In this document: piece by piece, positions 53,240 through 63,670 of the stretch
Numbering within the stretch: the stretch's first letter is position 1
Layout of the letters: each line of letters starts with the position of its first letter
The notes under the pieces: model-generated
Seen by the model: the letters and a program-made list of their open reading frames with translations, nothing else
Databases searched by the model: none
Told to the model about the DNA's origin: nothing
Program-made: the position numbers and the translations under genes
Source: Ascoidea tarda (nom. inval.)
Taxonomy: Eukaryota > Ascomycota > Saccharomycetes > Ascoideales > Ascoideaceae
Length of the DNA stretch: 64,000 nt
Assembly: GCA_030560485.1 (NCBI GenBank)
Contig: JAKTTS010000003.1
Span: forward strand, 1-64,000
Reading direction: 5' to 3'

Positions 53240-54345
53240 TCCGCTATCTACTGAATTCAAATAATTCATTGAACTTGATGACGGAAGAAAATAAATGTGT
53301 ATAACTATAACCACTCAAAATTGAATATAAGTTGGATAAACCATTATAATTGAAGTATTCGTATTCATCTTTAATACCTTTGGCCGAATTTTCATAAATA
53401 TCTAAAACTGTTTCGGATTGAGTTTCAAGGTACTTGGAGTCTTTGGAATCCAGTATGGTGTTTTGAGTTTCAATAATACCATCCTGGATTTTTGAAAATG
53501 CAGATTCAGATCCAAATTGATTTTCAGTTGCAGCCATGAATGGACAAAGCTTGCTATATGTGAAATTATTTGTTTTGAGTTTGAGTTAGATACAACGAAA
53601 CGAATTAGAATTCTCTTTGAGGTTATAGTCTGTTGAATTAAGTTCCGATATATCAAATAAATGTTGTGTTTTGATGGGTTTGATTGTCATTTTTTTGATA
53701 TCGACTTTTAACTCGGTTAGAGATTTCTATCCAATTATATGAACAGTCTGAAATTTCTAAATTCAATAATTCGTTTAAACTTTTAGTACATCTGCTCCAA
53801 ATAAGGCATTTTCAATTTTTTCAATTTATTTATATTAATTTCATTATATTAATTTCATTAATCATGTTGTCTTTTAAATTTAAACTAAACAGCTTTTTTG
53901 GAAGCAAACAATCATTGATATTTTTAAAACGATTTGAAGAAAGATCCAAATGCTTAATTGTTTTAGAAAGGTTTATATTTTTTAAACTGGAAAAACGATT
54001 TCCTGTTCATTTGAGTCTTGTTAAGTTTAATTGATTTCTACCTTCATAGTTCATTTTCAATAAACCTGTTTCATTTAATTCCAATATTGCGTCAATTCTA
54101 TCAATTCAACTGCAATGTATATGTTTTTTACAAATCGAAAGATCGTAATTATATTTCTATCCAATTTTATTATATGTGTGAGAGCGAAATATCCAAATAT
54201 ACATCATGGCTATTTAACCACAGAACTGAAAACATCTTCTTATTTGAGCATACTGATACTTGCATTGACATGCATCAGATTAAACCAATAAACAACACTC
54301 TTTATCCTCATTTCTTCTCTGATAGCAACTTTGCGTATTTTAATG
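53240..54345 (-). pseudogene. Decayed leucine-rich-repeat protein gene, copy B
   Basis: On the minus strand, 54010-53840 reads SLKNINLSKTIKHLDL, then SSNRFKNINDCLLPKKLFSL and NLKDNMINEI, which is LRR sequence resembling copy A (EYLDLSNNRITSIENVSFPK). Farther upstream (about 54310-54170) the text VYWFNLMHVNA...YFAL matches copy A (FYWFNLMHVNA...YFAL), and the DNA is recognisably alike over about 110 bp. At 53537-53244 a 97-codon open stretch (TQSETVLDIYENSAKGIKDE) may be its C-terminal part. Stops and frame changes separate these blocks, so the locus is dead. Much of the repeat array present in copy A is missing here. Confidence 0.6.
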
Positions 54346-54516
54346 AACATAACTGTTTTAAAAAATCTTCTACAGGACTGGCAATGCTAATTTATTATAT
54401 GTAATGTATATTATATATGTACTACTATAACAAATCAAAAAACAAATAATCGCGATCTTTGTAAACTTCGTAAACATGTAACTGAAAACTTGAAGAATAT
54501 CAAGTCTGATTGACTA

Positions 54517-57246
54517 TTAAACAATGTCGCCAATGATTTTACTGGCTTCCCTATATGTTTGCAACAATTTGACGCATTTTTCTCTTTCTTGAGCAAGATT
54601 TTCATCTTCGTGAAGTAGCTCGTCGAATAAATTTTCTTTATACAACTTGCTGACTAACCTATTTTGAACACCTTCTTTGCAATAATTAACCAATAAACAC
54701 ATAATTGCCTTGGGAACTTGGTCTTCAATCATTTGTCTAACTATATTAAAATATGATATAATTAGCCTTCTGATCAATTCGCATTCTAACTGTTCTCTGT
54801 CAGTTATATCCGAAATGCTAGTTTGATCACTGGTACTTTTCAATTTCAAATCATCCAATGCCTGAGGTAACAATTCTCCATTATTTATCAGAATTAAGCC
54901 ATCTCTAGAATTATATTGCATAAGATTTGAGGATATGGATTTATTACTTGAATTTCCATAACTACTAACATATCCACTGTTGAAACTAACATTTTCATTA
55001 TTGGAATTTCCATAATTAATACTAGAATTTCTTCTGCCACCTCTATTGCTATTACCATTATTATTGATGATATCTTTATCGCTTTTGCCTCCAAAAAAGT
55101 AATTTAAAAATGAATCCTTTGAATCGTTTCTAGAATTGTCTTCATTGAAACTGTCAAATGAATCTCCGCTTGCAATTCTGCTATGTCCTTTTCTTAATTT
55201 ATTATCCTTTATATTCATTATTTTTTTGCCGGGATTATTCACATTTCCATTAACTAATCCATTATTATTCCCGCTTCCATTATTGTTGGGTCCATTGTTG
55301 GATAAGTTATTAGAATTATGGTTGGAAGAATTTGCATTTTTATTGATGCTACTATTATTGATATTATTATCATTTTTCAAGTTTCCGTTAATTTCTTTGC
55401 CATTATTTGGGTCACTATTTTTATCATTTTCATTACTGACATCATGATTATCAATTGATTTTCTAGGCTTTCCTCCATCTTTTTCATTTCTTTTTCTATA
55501 TTGTTCTTTAAGTTTCCTTTCTTCAACAACTTCTGTCATTGCTGCTGCTGCACCAATAAAATTTGGGTGATTAGTATTGATATATGCTCTATGAATATTA
55601 ATTAAGCTTTCAACATAAGAGGCAGTTGGGCCTAGTCTCTCTCTCAATAGATCTGAAACGACTTCAATTAATTTTGTTTGAAATTTTGGATATCTTGCCA
55701 ATTCTGGGATATTTGAGCCACAACTATGAACAATTTTCATTAATTCCTCATAAACAAGTTCAACACATTTATGGGATGGAGATTCTAATAGTTTAATTTG
55801 AGGTTTAACTAACAAATCAAATGCCAATTCTGGTACAAAGAGCGATGGTCTTGGACCTGTTGAATTTCTTATAGCAATTCTAATATCAACTGTTGATAAG
55901 TTTGCAGTGGGATTGATTGCTTTTAATACTTTTCCAAATACATTGTTGTATATATAGTAAATTCTGGCACCACCACATAGTTCTTTTGTTGAAATGTCAA
56001 AAGTATTATTACCATCAATCGAAGAAATAAAGCTTGTTGCGAATTTTGTCATCAAGGACAAGATTAAATTTTCTCTATTTTCCTTTGAATATAGGTTTGA
56101 ATCACCATAGCTTAGTAGTTCTTGTTCAGTTTGGCCCATGAGAGTATTCAATTTGGCTTTTATGTCAGGTAATCTTTCTCTAATGTGGTTCATTAATATA
56201 TGGTTAAGAGTCTTTGATAAAAATTTAGTTCCACATTTATTGTGAATATTTTTGTAAACAGGATGGGATAAGAAAAAATCATCTTCATCTCTTAGGGAGT
56301 CTTCTAGGGATTTATTTTGCATAATATCCTGTTGGGATCTATTGACCACACCAATAAACCCTAGCTTCAATGGGTAAACTCTACCAGATAAGATGTCTAA
56401 AGCGTTTGTACCATGATCCATTAGATCTAGTTTTGATAATACACCGATAGTTCTCTTTCCCAGAGGATCGACTTGTCTTGCTAATTTCAAGGCCTCAGAA
56501 TTGACCAAATCGACATTGGCTGGAGACACAGCCAAAATAATCGAGTTTGGTTTTGATATGTATTCCAAAATCAAGTTTCTAATTTGTTTTTCAATATCAG
56601 TTGGCTGGTCGCCAATAGGGACTTTTGTTATTCCAGGTAAATCAACTAAAGTTAAATTCAAAACATTTGGAGAATAGATCTTTAGATTGATTGGAATTCT
56701 GTTAATGCCTTTATTTTTACCAGCAATTCTAGATGTTTCATTTTCAATTTCTAGTTTAATATCCTCAAAGTTATAAAATCTTTTACCAGGCAAATGTAAA
56801 AACTCGCCCCACTCATTTGGTAGAGTGAATTTGTTTACTAACGATTGATTGTTGTTGTTATTGCTGGTGTTTTGATTATTGTTGAGAGTTTGATTGCTGG
56901 CATATTGTCTTAGATGTTGATCCAAAGTCATGTTGTTGACAGTGTTTGGATTGTTTATAGAAGCTAAAGAGTTTTTGGAGACATCTCCAGTATTTTTGAA
57001 AATTAATGGAGAATCTTCGGAAATGTTAACTAGTTGTAGGATCAAAGGTCTTCTGGTAACGATTCCTGTGCCTCTTGGTAGGAAATCTTTACCCACAACG
57101 TTTTCTAAAACCGAAGATTTACCAGAGGATTGAGAGCCAATGACAGAAATCTGGGGCAAGTCTAAGGAGTCGTTGCCTATGGTGTTATAAACTAGATCTT
57201 GCAATTTGTTTATAACATCTAGTATCCTTGAATCGAAGCCAGACAT
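54517..57246 (-). CDS. VPS1: Dynamin-like GTPase Vps1, 909 aa
   Basis: Large GTPase of Golgi-to-vacuole sorting, endocytosis and peroxisome fission. The GTPase domain has P-loop GSQSSGKSS (37-45), switch I TRRPL, DLPG (202-205) and the G4 motif SKLD (usually TKLD, a mild change) at 271-274. The middle domain includes ELCGGARIYYIYNNVFG, IRIAIRNSTGPRPSLFVPELAFDLL, and SYVESLINIHRAYINTNHPNF. The C-terminal GED (ELIRRLIISYFNIVRQMIEDQVPKAIM) is intact. Between middle domain and GED, where Vps1 has its insert B, is an Asn/Gly/Ser-rich region of over 200 residues, larger than in S. cerevisiae (704 aa total). Another Asn-rich insert follows switch I. No PH domain, as expected. I saw one CTG codon, at residue 262 in VDP-x-GKRTIGV. 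Confidence 0.96.
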   Translation of the reverse strand: MSGFDSRILDVINKLQDLVYNTIGNDSLDLPQISVIGSQSSGKSSVLENVVGKDFLPRGTGIVTRRPLILQLVNISEDSPLIFKNTGDVSKNSLASINNPNTVNNMTLDQHLRQYASNQTLNNNQNTSNNNNNQSLVNKFTLPNEWGEFLHLPGKRFYNFEDIKLEIENETSRIAGKNKGINRIPINLKIYSPNVLNLTLVDLPGITKVPIGDQPTDIEKQIRNLILEYISKPNSIILAVSPANVDLVNSEALKLARQVDPLGKRTIGVLSKLDLMDHGTNALDILSGRVYPLKLGFIGVVNRSQQDIMQNKSLEDSLRDEDDFFLSHPVYKNIHNKCGTKFLSKTLNHILMNHIRERLPDIKAKLNTLMGQTEQELLSYGDSNLYSKENRENLILSLMTKFATSFISSIDGNNTFDISTKELCGGARIYYIYNNVFGKVLKAINPTANLSTVDIRIAIRNSTGPRPSLFVPELAFDLLVKPQIKLLESPSHKCVELVYEELMKIVHSCGSNIPELARYPKFQTKLIEVVSDLLRERLGPTASYVESLINIHRAYINTNHPNFIGAAAAMTEVVEERKLKEQYRKRNEKDGGKPRKSIDNHDVSNENDKNSDPNNGKEINGNLKNDNNINNSSINKNANSSNHNSNNLSNNGPNNNGSGNNNGLVNGNVNNPGKKIMNIKDNKLRKGHSRIASGDSFDSFNEDNSRNDSKDSFLNYFFGGKSDKDIINNNGNSNRGGRRNSSINYGNSNNENVSFNSGYVSSYGNSSNKSISSNLMQYNSRDGLILINNGELLPQALDDLKLKSTSDQTSISDITDREQLECELIRRLIISYFNIVRQMIEDQVPKAIMCLLVNYCKEGVQNRLVSKLYKENLFDELLHEDENLAQEREKCVKLLQTYREASKIIGDIV

Positions 57247-57851
57247 TGTTTAACACGAGAATAACTGCAACTAGATGGAAATGCTGGAAGAGCGTATAAA
57301 TGAACAAAGTTGGTTCAGATTGATCTGATCTGATCTAGCTTGAGACCAAAAGACAAGTTCTGGTGTTTACTGTTGATGCTCCTTTAGAGAATAAGCTGGC
57401 AGAGGCAAAGAGAGTTATGGAACACACCAAACACGAAACAGAAGAGGCAGCAAATGACAGGCAGCAGAAGTAGCAAAACACAGCAAACAGAGAAGAGACA
57501 AGAAAGCAGCAGAACCAGCAACGTCGTCACAGCAAAGCAGTTGGTTTCTGAGGAGTTGGTTTTGTTTCTGGTTTGCGAAAACCGCAAATTTTGCTCGGTG
57601 ACCGCGCCATGGGAGTGGGTTTGAGCTGTTTTTGCTGCTTGTGCTGCTTTGTCGCCTCCGGGCCTACGGTTGGTGGTTGCAAACAGAAGAAACATTATAT
57701 TGAGCAGTACAGAGACAAGCTAGAGACTGGATTTACACACAGGAGAAAGGCACAGCTTTCACTACTTTTGTTTCATGTCGTATTTTGTGTTTTATATTTT
57801 GTATTTTTTTTCGGGTTTTGTGGTGTTTTGGGGTCTAGTGCGCACAAACAC
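57247..57851. other. VPS1 promoter / calnexin 3' region
   Basis: About 600 bp. It contains GATCTGATCTGATCT direct repeats near 57322-57337 and a GC-richer island at about 57370-57680. No gene supported. Confidence 0.5.
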
Positions 57852-59534
57852 TTAACTGAAGAATATTGAAGTCCAAATACTGAACGAGATTGTGAAAATT
57901 ATCAAAAACGATCCAAAGTAGATCAATCCCTCAACTGGTCTGGTGGTGATGGTGCCCTTTGGATCTTCGTATACATCCAAGATGTACTGATTGGCACTGG
58001 CCAAGTAGATTTTGGAGTAAATGTACGCTTGGTTGCACTTTTTTTTAATGCTTTTGACAATTTGATTCTTGTCAAAGCTGCTTATTATATCAAGGATTTT
58101 GCTGCCTTCTTCTTCATCATCATCCTTGTCAAAAGTTGGTGGTTTAGATGGACTCTTTGGCGCCTTTGGTGCATTGGCCGACGATTCTTGTTCTTCAATA
58201 TCTAATTTGGGAACAAATGTGGTATTGCCAACGAATTCAGCTTCTTTGATTGAATGTCCAAGGTAAATGTTGTCAAACAAAATATCATTATCCATAGTCC
58301 ATAATTCAAAACCAATACCTCCAATCTCTTCAAGATCGGCAGGTCTGGAATCTTCGTAATAATCAGGATTAGGGATCTTTCTTGGTTTCCACTCGCCTTG
58401 ATAGTTGACGTTGGTAATTAATGGTTGTCTCCATTTGCCCTTGTATTCAGGGTTGGGGATTTGTGGTGCTTCCCATTTGCCACATCCATGCTTTTGACAA
58501 ACTGGATTGGGGATTTCGGGAGCGATCCATTCTCCATCTTCCTCTTCATCCCAATCCTCTGGAACTTCTGCATCTGGGTCAGTGATATAGTCAGGAGCAT
58601 CTTCGTCCCAATTTTTGGGTTTTTTAGCTTTGGGATCGGAAATCAATCTGGGCTGAGTCTCATCCCAGTCCTCTGGTTTTTCAGTTTGCTCTGGATCTGG
58701 AATTTCTTCTTCATCATCCCAATCCTCTGGTTTGACATCATTCACATCGTCAATCTCCTTTTCTGGATTCAATTTGGGTGAGAATGTATTTTCATCAATC
58801 AATGATCCAGCTTTGGCAACATCACCATTAATTCTAATTTCATAATTTTGATTTTCATCAAGAATCAATGTATATAGAGTGGAAACCTTGACATTTCTAA
58901 TCATTGGAGGAGTCTTGAGATGCTTTTCTTCATACTCTCCAGTGACTGGATCTTTTCTTTTGATAATCAAATGCACTTTATTGGTTGTTCCACATTTATC
59001 TGGACCAAACATAACCTGGTATGGTGTCTCATTTGAAAAATGATCCTCTTTCAATTCTTGTGAATTTGACAATAATTTGATATAAGCGCCACCACAAGAT
59101 AACCCTTTTTGCAATTTCACCTCATATTGAAGCACTAGTGTATTATCTTTGTTATTAAAAGGTTTGTCGAAAATGGTGGAAATAGCATGGTGGGCAGCAG
59201 GGGATTTGACCACCAACCCTTTATCATTTTTAAATCCAGCATAGATTGATGGTTCCTCCACGTTCCATTTTCCAACATAAGTAAATTCCCCATCTCTTCT
59301 AGCGTGGGATACAGTCCAACGTTTATTCCACTCTTTATCTTGAAACGTCTCCAAAAATGAGTCCTCAGAAAGACCAAAGTCAATTGGGGTATACTCTGGA
59401 TGAACTATTAGAATCGACGCCTCTCCATCCTCACCAAACTTCTCTTCAATCTCAACCGATGCGAGCGACTTGGAAAACAAGAACAATTGGGCATATAGCA
59501 ATGCTTTGAGAACAAAATTATTAGTAAACTTCAT
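57852..59534 (-). CDS. CNE1: Calnexin, ER lectin chaperone, 560 aa
   Basis: Binds monoglucosylated N-glycans during ER folding. The ATG at 59534 starts a clean signal peptide (MKFTNNFVLKALLYAQLFLF); an ATG eight codons upstream (59558) is in frame but less likely. The lectin domain has the family signature LQKGLSCGGAYIKLL and MFGPDKCG. The P-domain has type-1 repeats (IPDPEQTEKPEDWD, ISDPKAKKPKNWDE, ITDPDAEVPEDWDE) followed by type-2 repeats (WEAPQIPNPEYKGKW, GEWKPRKIPNPDY). GIGFELWTMDNDILFDNIYLG closes the lectin fold. One transmembrane segment ends the protein with almost no cytosolic tail, as in S. cerevisiae Cne1. No CTG codon found. Confidence 0.95.
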   Translation of the reverse strand: MKFTNNFVLKALLYAQLFLFSKSLASVEIEEKFGEDGEASILIVHPEYTPIDFGLSEDSFLETFQDKEWNKRWTVSHARRDGEFTYVGKWNVEEPSIYAGFKNDKGLVVKSPAAHHAISTIFDKPFNNKDNTLVLQYEVKLQKGLSCGGAYIKLLSNSQELKEDHFSNETPYQVMFGPDKCGTTNKVHLIIKRKDPVTGEYEEKHLKTPPMIRNVKVSTLYTLILDENQNYEIRINGDVAKAGSLIDENTFSPKLNPEKEIDDVNDVKPEDWDDEEEIPDPEQTEKPEDWDETQPRLISDPKAKKPKNWDEDAPDYITDPDAEVPEDWDEEEDGEWIAPEIPNPVCQKHGCGKWEAPQIPNPEYKGKWRQPLITNVNYQGEWKPRKIPNPDYYEDSRPADLEEIGGIGFELWTMDNDILFDNIYLGHSIKEAEFVGNTTFVPKLDIEEQESSANAPKAPKSPSKPPTFDKDDDEEEGSKILDIISSFDKNQIVKSIKKKCNQAYIYSKIYLASANQYILDVYEDPKGTITTRPVEGLIYFGSFLIIFTISFSIWTSIFFS

Positions 59535-59645
59535 TGCTAATGTAAGATTCAATCCCAATTAAACAACACAATCAAGCACTTCTTTGGCAACAAATGCTGT
59601 GAACTGATCTCTGCTCTTCTTCAGAATCGCAGCCTGATGGCAGTG

Positions 59646-59653
59646 CTTTTATA
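59646..59653 (-). promoter_or_regulatory. TATA box of CNE1
   Basis: On the minus strand the sequence reads TATAAAAG, a canonical TATA element, 112-119 nt upstream of the preferred CNE1 start. Confidence 0.6.
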
Positions 59654-59672
59654 CCCCGACGGGTCTAAATTA

Positions 59673-59679
59673 CCACGTA
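59673..59679 (-). promoter_or_regulatory. Candidate UPR element upstream of CNE1
   Basis: The minus strand reads TACGTGG, the UPRE-2 core, about 20 nt upstream of the TATA box. Calnexin is an ER-stress gene in many fungi. The motif is short, so this is suggestive only. Confidence 0.4.
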
Positions 59680-59793
59680 GACGTTAAGACGCCCGTTAAC
59701 GCGTTTACCAGCATGGAAGCGCTGGAAAATGCATATGGTTCAAATAATGCATGGCTACAATTTTTTTATTTTGAATTTTTTTTTTTTTGATGC

Positions 59794-59807
59794 TGAAAAA
59801 TTTTTCA
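59794..59807 (+). promoter_or_regulatory. RRPE element upstream of RRP5
   Basis: TGAAAAATTTTTCA is a perfect 14-nt palindrome containing the ribosomal RNA processing element (TGAAAAATTTT) bound by Stb3 in yeast. It lies 85 nt before the RRP5 ATG, and RRP5 belongs to the ribosome-biogenesis regulon. I did not find a clear PAC motif beside it. Confidence 0.75.
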
Positions 59808-59891
59808 GATTTTCATCTGATCAAAGAAGCATTTTGTGGACCCAAGTCTGTCTTTATTGCAAATCAGAACAACCTGAACATCATTCTCGAC

Positions 59892-62800
59892 ATGGCTCCT
59901 GATATTCAAAGAAAGAGAAGGCTTTCGGTATCTGAAGCTTCAAGGCCAGATCAAAAACAGATCTCTCAATTACTGTCAAAGCAGGCTGATATTTCATTTC
60001 CCAGAGGTGGTGCTTCAATATTGACTCCATTGGAAGTGAAAGAAATCGCCAATGAAGCTGCTAGAGATGTCTTGTTTGAGACAAATGAGCTCAAGGCCAC
60101 CGAACCCTTGAAAAAAAAATCTAAAAACACTAAATTTAAAAATAAAAATGCTGCTGAAAACAAAAAACATGCTATTTCTGACAAGGATATTGAGGAATCA
60201 GAACATATATCTATTGATGAAATCTCCAAAAACATATTGAAAGTTGGCTCAATGGTTCTAGGTCAAGTTAGACAAGTCAACGAATTCAATGTCATACTAT
60301 CTTTACCAAGTGGAAGAACCGGTTTTGTTTCAATAACTGATATATCAGACGAAATCACTGCTAGAGTTGTTAAATATGAAAACTCAAAAGCACCTATAGA
60401 TTCTAATTCTAACGACTCAGAATCGGAATCAGATTCAGAATCAGATAATGAATGCGAGAACGAAGATGAAGACACTATTAAAATCAAAAACAATATTACT
60501 AAATCTGAACCAAAAGAACAATTTAAAATTCCTACTATTAAAAACTTAATAAACGTTGGTCAGTGGTTGAGAGCCATTGTAATTGAGCCAAACCATGATC
60601 TTCCTGCACAATATAGAAAAAAGAAAGGATTCAAACAAATTGTATTGTCTCTTGAACCCTCATTAGTAAATCAGTCTTTAGATACTGATGACTTGATACC
60701 TAACCAAACCATACAAGGAACCATCAAATCCATAGAAGACCATATCATTATTTTTAATGTTTGTGCTTTTAAAGAATATAATTTTTTTCTCCATAAAAGT
60801 GATTTACCAAAAAATACAAATTTGACAAATTACAAAGTTGGTTCCATGCAACTTTTATCAATTAAATATGTGGCTAATAAAACTATAACTGTTACTTTAG
60901 CAAGTAATTTTTCGAAAAAAAACCAGAATCTTGTCAAAAATATTTCTTCCATAGATAGCGTTGTTCCTGGTAATTTGGTTAATTTAGTCATATCCCAAAT
61001 CACCAAAAATGGTATTGCAGGAAAAATATATGGTGTGATTAACTCCTCCATAAACTTGATACATTTGAATTTATTTAATTTTGATCAACTACAAAACAAT
61101 TTTCAAGTTGGCTCAATTATAAAAGTCAGAGTTTTAGCCAGTTATATTATTAACAATTCAAAAAAGTTGTTTGTGTCTATTTTAGAAAAAATCTTGACAT
61201 TAAAAGAATCTGGAGCAGCAGAACTTTCTCAACTAAAAGGCAAATTCTCTATTGGTAGTGTTATTAATAGTGCTGAGATTGTTGGGGAAGATTCTGAACA
61301 CTTTTATTTTAATCTCGGAAGCAACAAAAGAGGTCTTGCTCTCAAAACTGACACTAAAACCAGTTCTGTCTCGGATGAAAAAGCGGTTGGGACGAAGTGT
61401 AAGGCTGCAATAATGAGATATGATACATACGAATCAAGATATCTTTTATCATTAAAAGATGGATACATAACAAGAGAATATATTTCTCCAAAGGATGTTC
61501 CAATTGCAAAAATCTTAACTGTCACCGTTAAAAAAATTCAAAAAATAAACAAACAAGAATCAATTCGGTGCAAAACTGTTGGTAGCAATTTTCCTTGTTA
61601 TGTTCCACATAATCAAGTAAATGATCTTTATTTTATAAAAGCATCGCAAAAATATAAAGTCGGTGATCAAGTTGAGGCTAGAGTAATCGATTACGATCAT
61701 GATGCTCGTGAACTCATTCTTACCTTTAGAGATTCATTTATTAATGCAGATAAGAACGAAATTATAACTTCGTGGAAAAATATAAAAGTTGATAAGTCAT
61801 ACATTGGATATATTTCTCAAATCAAAGAAGACCATGATTATGCTGAAGTGTCTTTTTTTGGAGATGTCAAAGGTACTTTATCAAGATATAAAATAAATAA
61901 AATCAAATTTAAAAAGATTGAAAATATTTTAACTTTAAATCAAACTATCAAAGTTAATGTTTTATCTGTTAATTTAAAAAAAAAAAATTTAAAATTAGAT
62001 TATACTTCTAAAGATTCAAACGACAATGAAACTAAAGGTTTGAAAAATTTGATATCGGGTCAAAGTATAATTGAAAATGCAATCATTAAAAAAAAATCTT
62101 CTAAATCTATTACTGTAAATCTTCCAGATAATGACTCTTTTGCTGTAATAGATTATGTACATTTAAGTGACGAAAAATCATCTCCTCAAAAACTCATGAA
62201 AGATCTAAAAATTGGAAAGAATTTGGAGTGTTTGGTTCTCAAGGCTAAGGGTAATGCTTTGTTACTTACTTGCAAAAAAAGTCTCATTGAAAGTGCAAGA
62301 AACCATCTGTTACCAAGGTCCTTCTCTGATTTAAAGCTTTCAGGCCAACCCTTATATGGATATATTGCTAGTATCACTGATAAGCAATTATTTATTAGAT
62401 TTGCCGATGATTTAACTGGGTGTATGAAAAAAAAAGATGCTCTTGGTAACCACAAGTCAAAGGTACTTTTGAAAAATATCTACTCCCTTAATGAATCGAT
62501 AAATTGTTATGTTTCTAAAATAGAAACCGCAAAGAAACAATTTTTTTTAAAAAAGAATCCTCCTTTTTTGAAAACCAGAAATGATAATGTTGATAAAGAC
62601 TCATCAAAAAAAGTTAATATAAAATCAAATATAGAGCTAAATAACCACAAATTTGCCGAAAACACCATATTTAGGCCAAAATACGATCCCAATCTAACCA
62701 TCAAAGAAGTAAAAATCGGCAAATTTTATGGCGGAATTGTGAAGTTGGTATCAAGGAATTATGTGAATATAAAATTATCTGATACCATCACAGGCAGTTC

Positions 62801-63638
62801 GTTCATTACTGAAGCTTTAGATGACTATGATTTGAATTTAGGTGATACCTATCAACCTAAGTCAATTGTTACTTGCAAAGTTTTGAGTATTGATAACAAT
62901 AACAAAAAGTTAATTATATCTCTTCGTGATGATAAGAAAACCCCAAAGGATTCATATTATAACTCATTTGAGCAGCTCAAAAGGGGCGATGTTGTAAGAG
63001 GTTTTATTAAGAATATCGCAGATATTGGTGTATTCATTCATATTGGGCGCAATTTAACAGCTTTAGTTAGAATTACAGATTTGTCTGATGATTTTCTCAA
63101 AGATTGGAAAAATGAATTTAAAGTTAACCAGTTGGTCAAAGGAAGAATAATCTCTTCAAATGGCGAAGGCCAAATATTGATGACATTGAAAAAATCTCAA
63201 GTTGAAGGCAAACTACTCAAAATATTCAGTGATATCAAAGTAGGTGATCTTTTTGAGGGAATAATCAAAAACATCGCCGAGTTTGGTATTTTCGTTAACT
63301 TGAAAGGAACTAACAACATTAATGGTTTATGTCATAAATCTGAAATATCTGACAGCAAAAACTTGTCAGAACTAAAAGGAATATTTAATGTGGGAGACAA
63401 GATCAAAGTAAAAGTTTTGAAAATTGATAATACGAAAAAAAAGTTGTCATTGGGAATGAAAGCTTCCTATTTTATTAGCAAATCCACATCTAAAAATGAA
63501 GATATTGAAATGGCAGATGCTGATAGTTCTAAAAAGTCTATTAAAGATGAAGAATTTAAATTGACTGAAACAGATCAAAAATTTGATTTCGACTCTGAAA
63601 GTGATATTGAAATGAAAGATTTTTCTAACGAAGAAAAC

Positions 63639-63670
<32 letters not shown>

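Larger units (their letters stand above)
59559..59891. other. Divergent promoter CNE1-RRP5
   Basis: 333 bp shared by two divergently transcribed genes. It holds a TATA box and UPR-like core on the CNE1 side and an RRPE palindrome on the RRP5 side. Confidence 0.65.
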
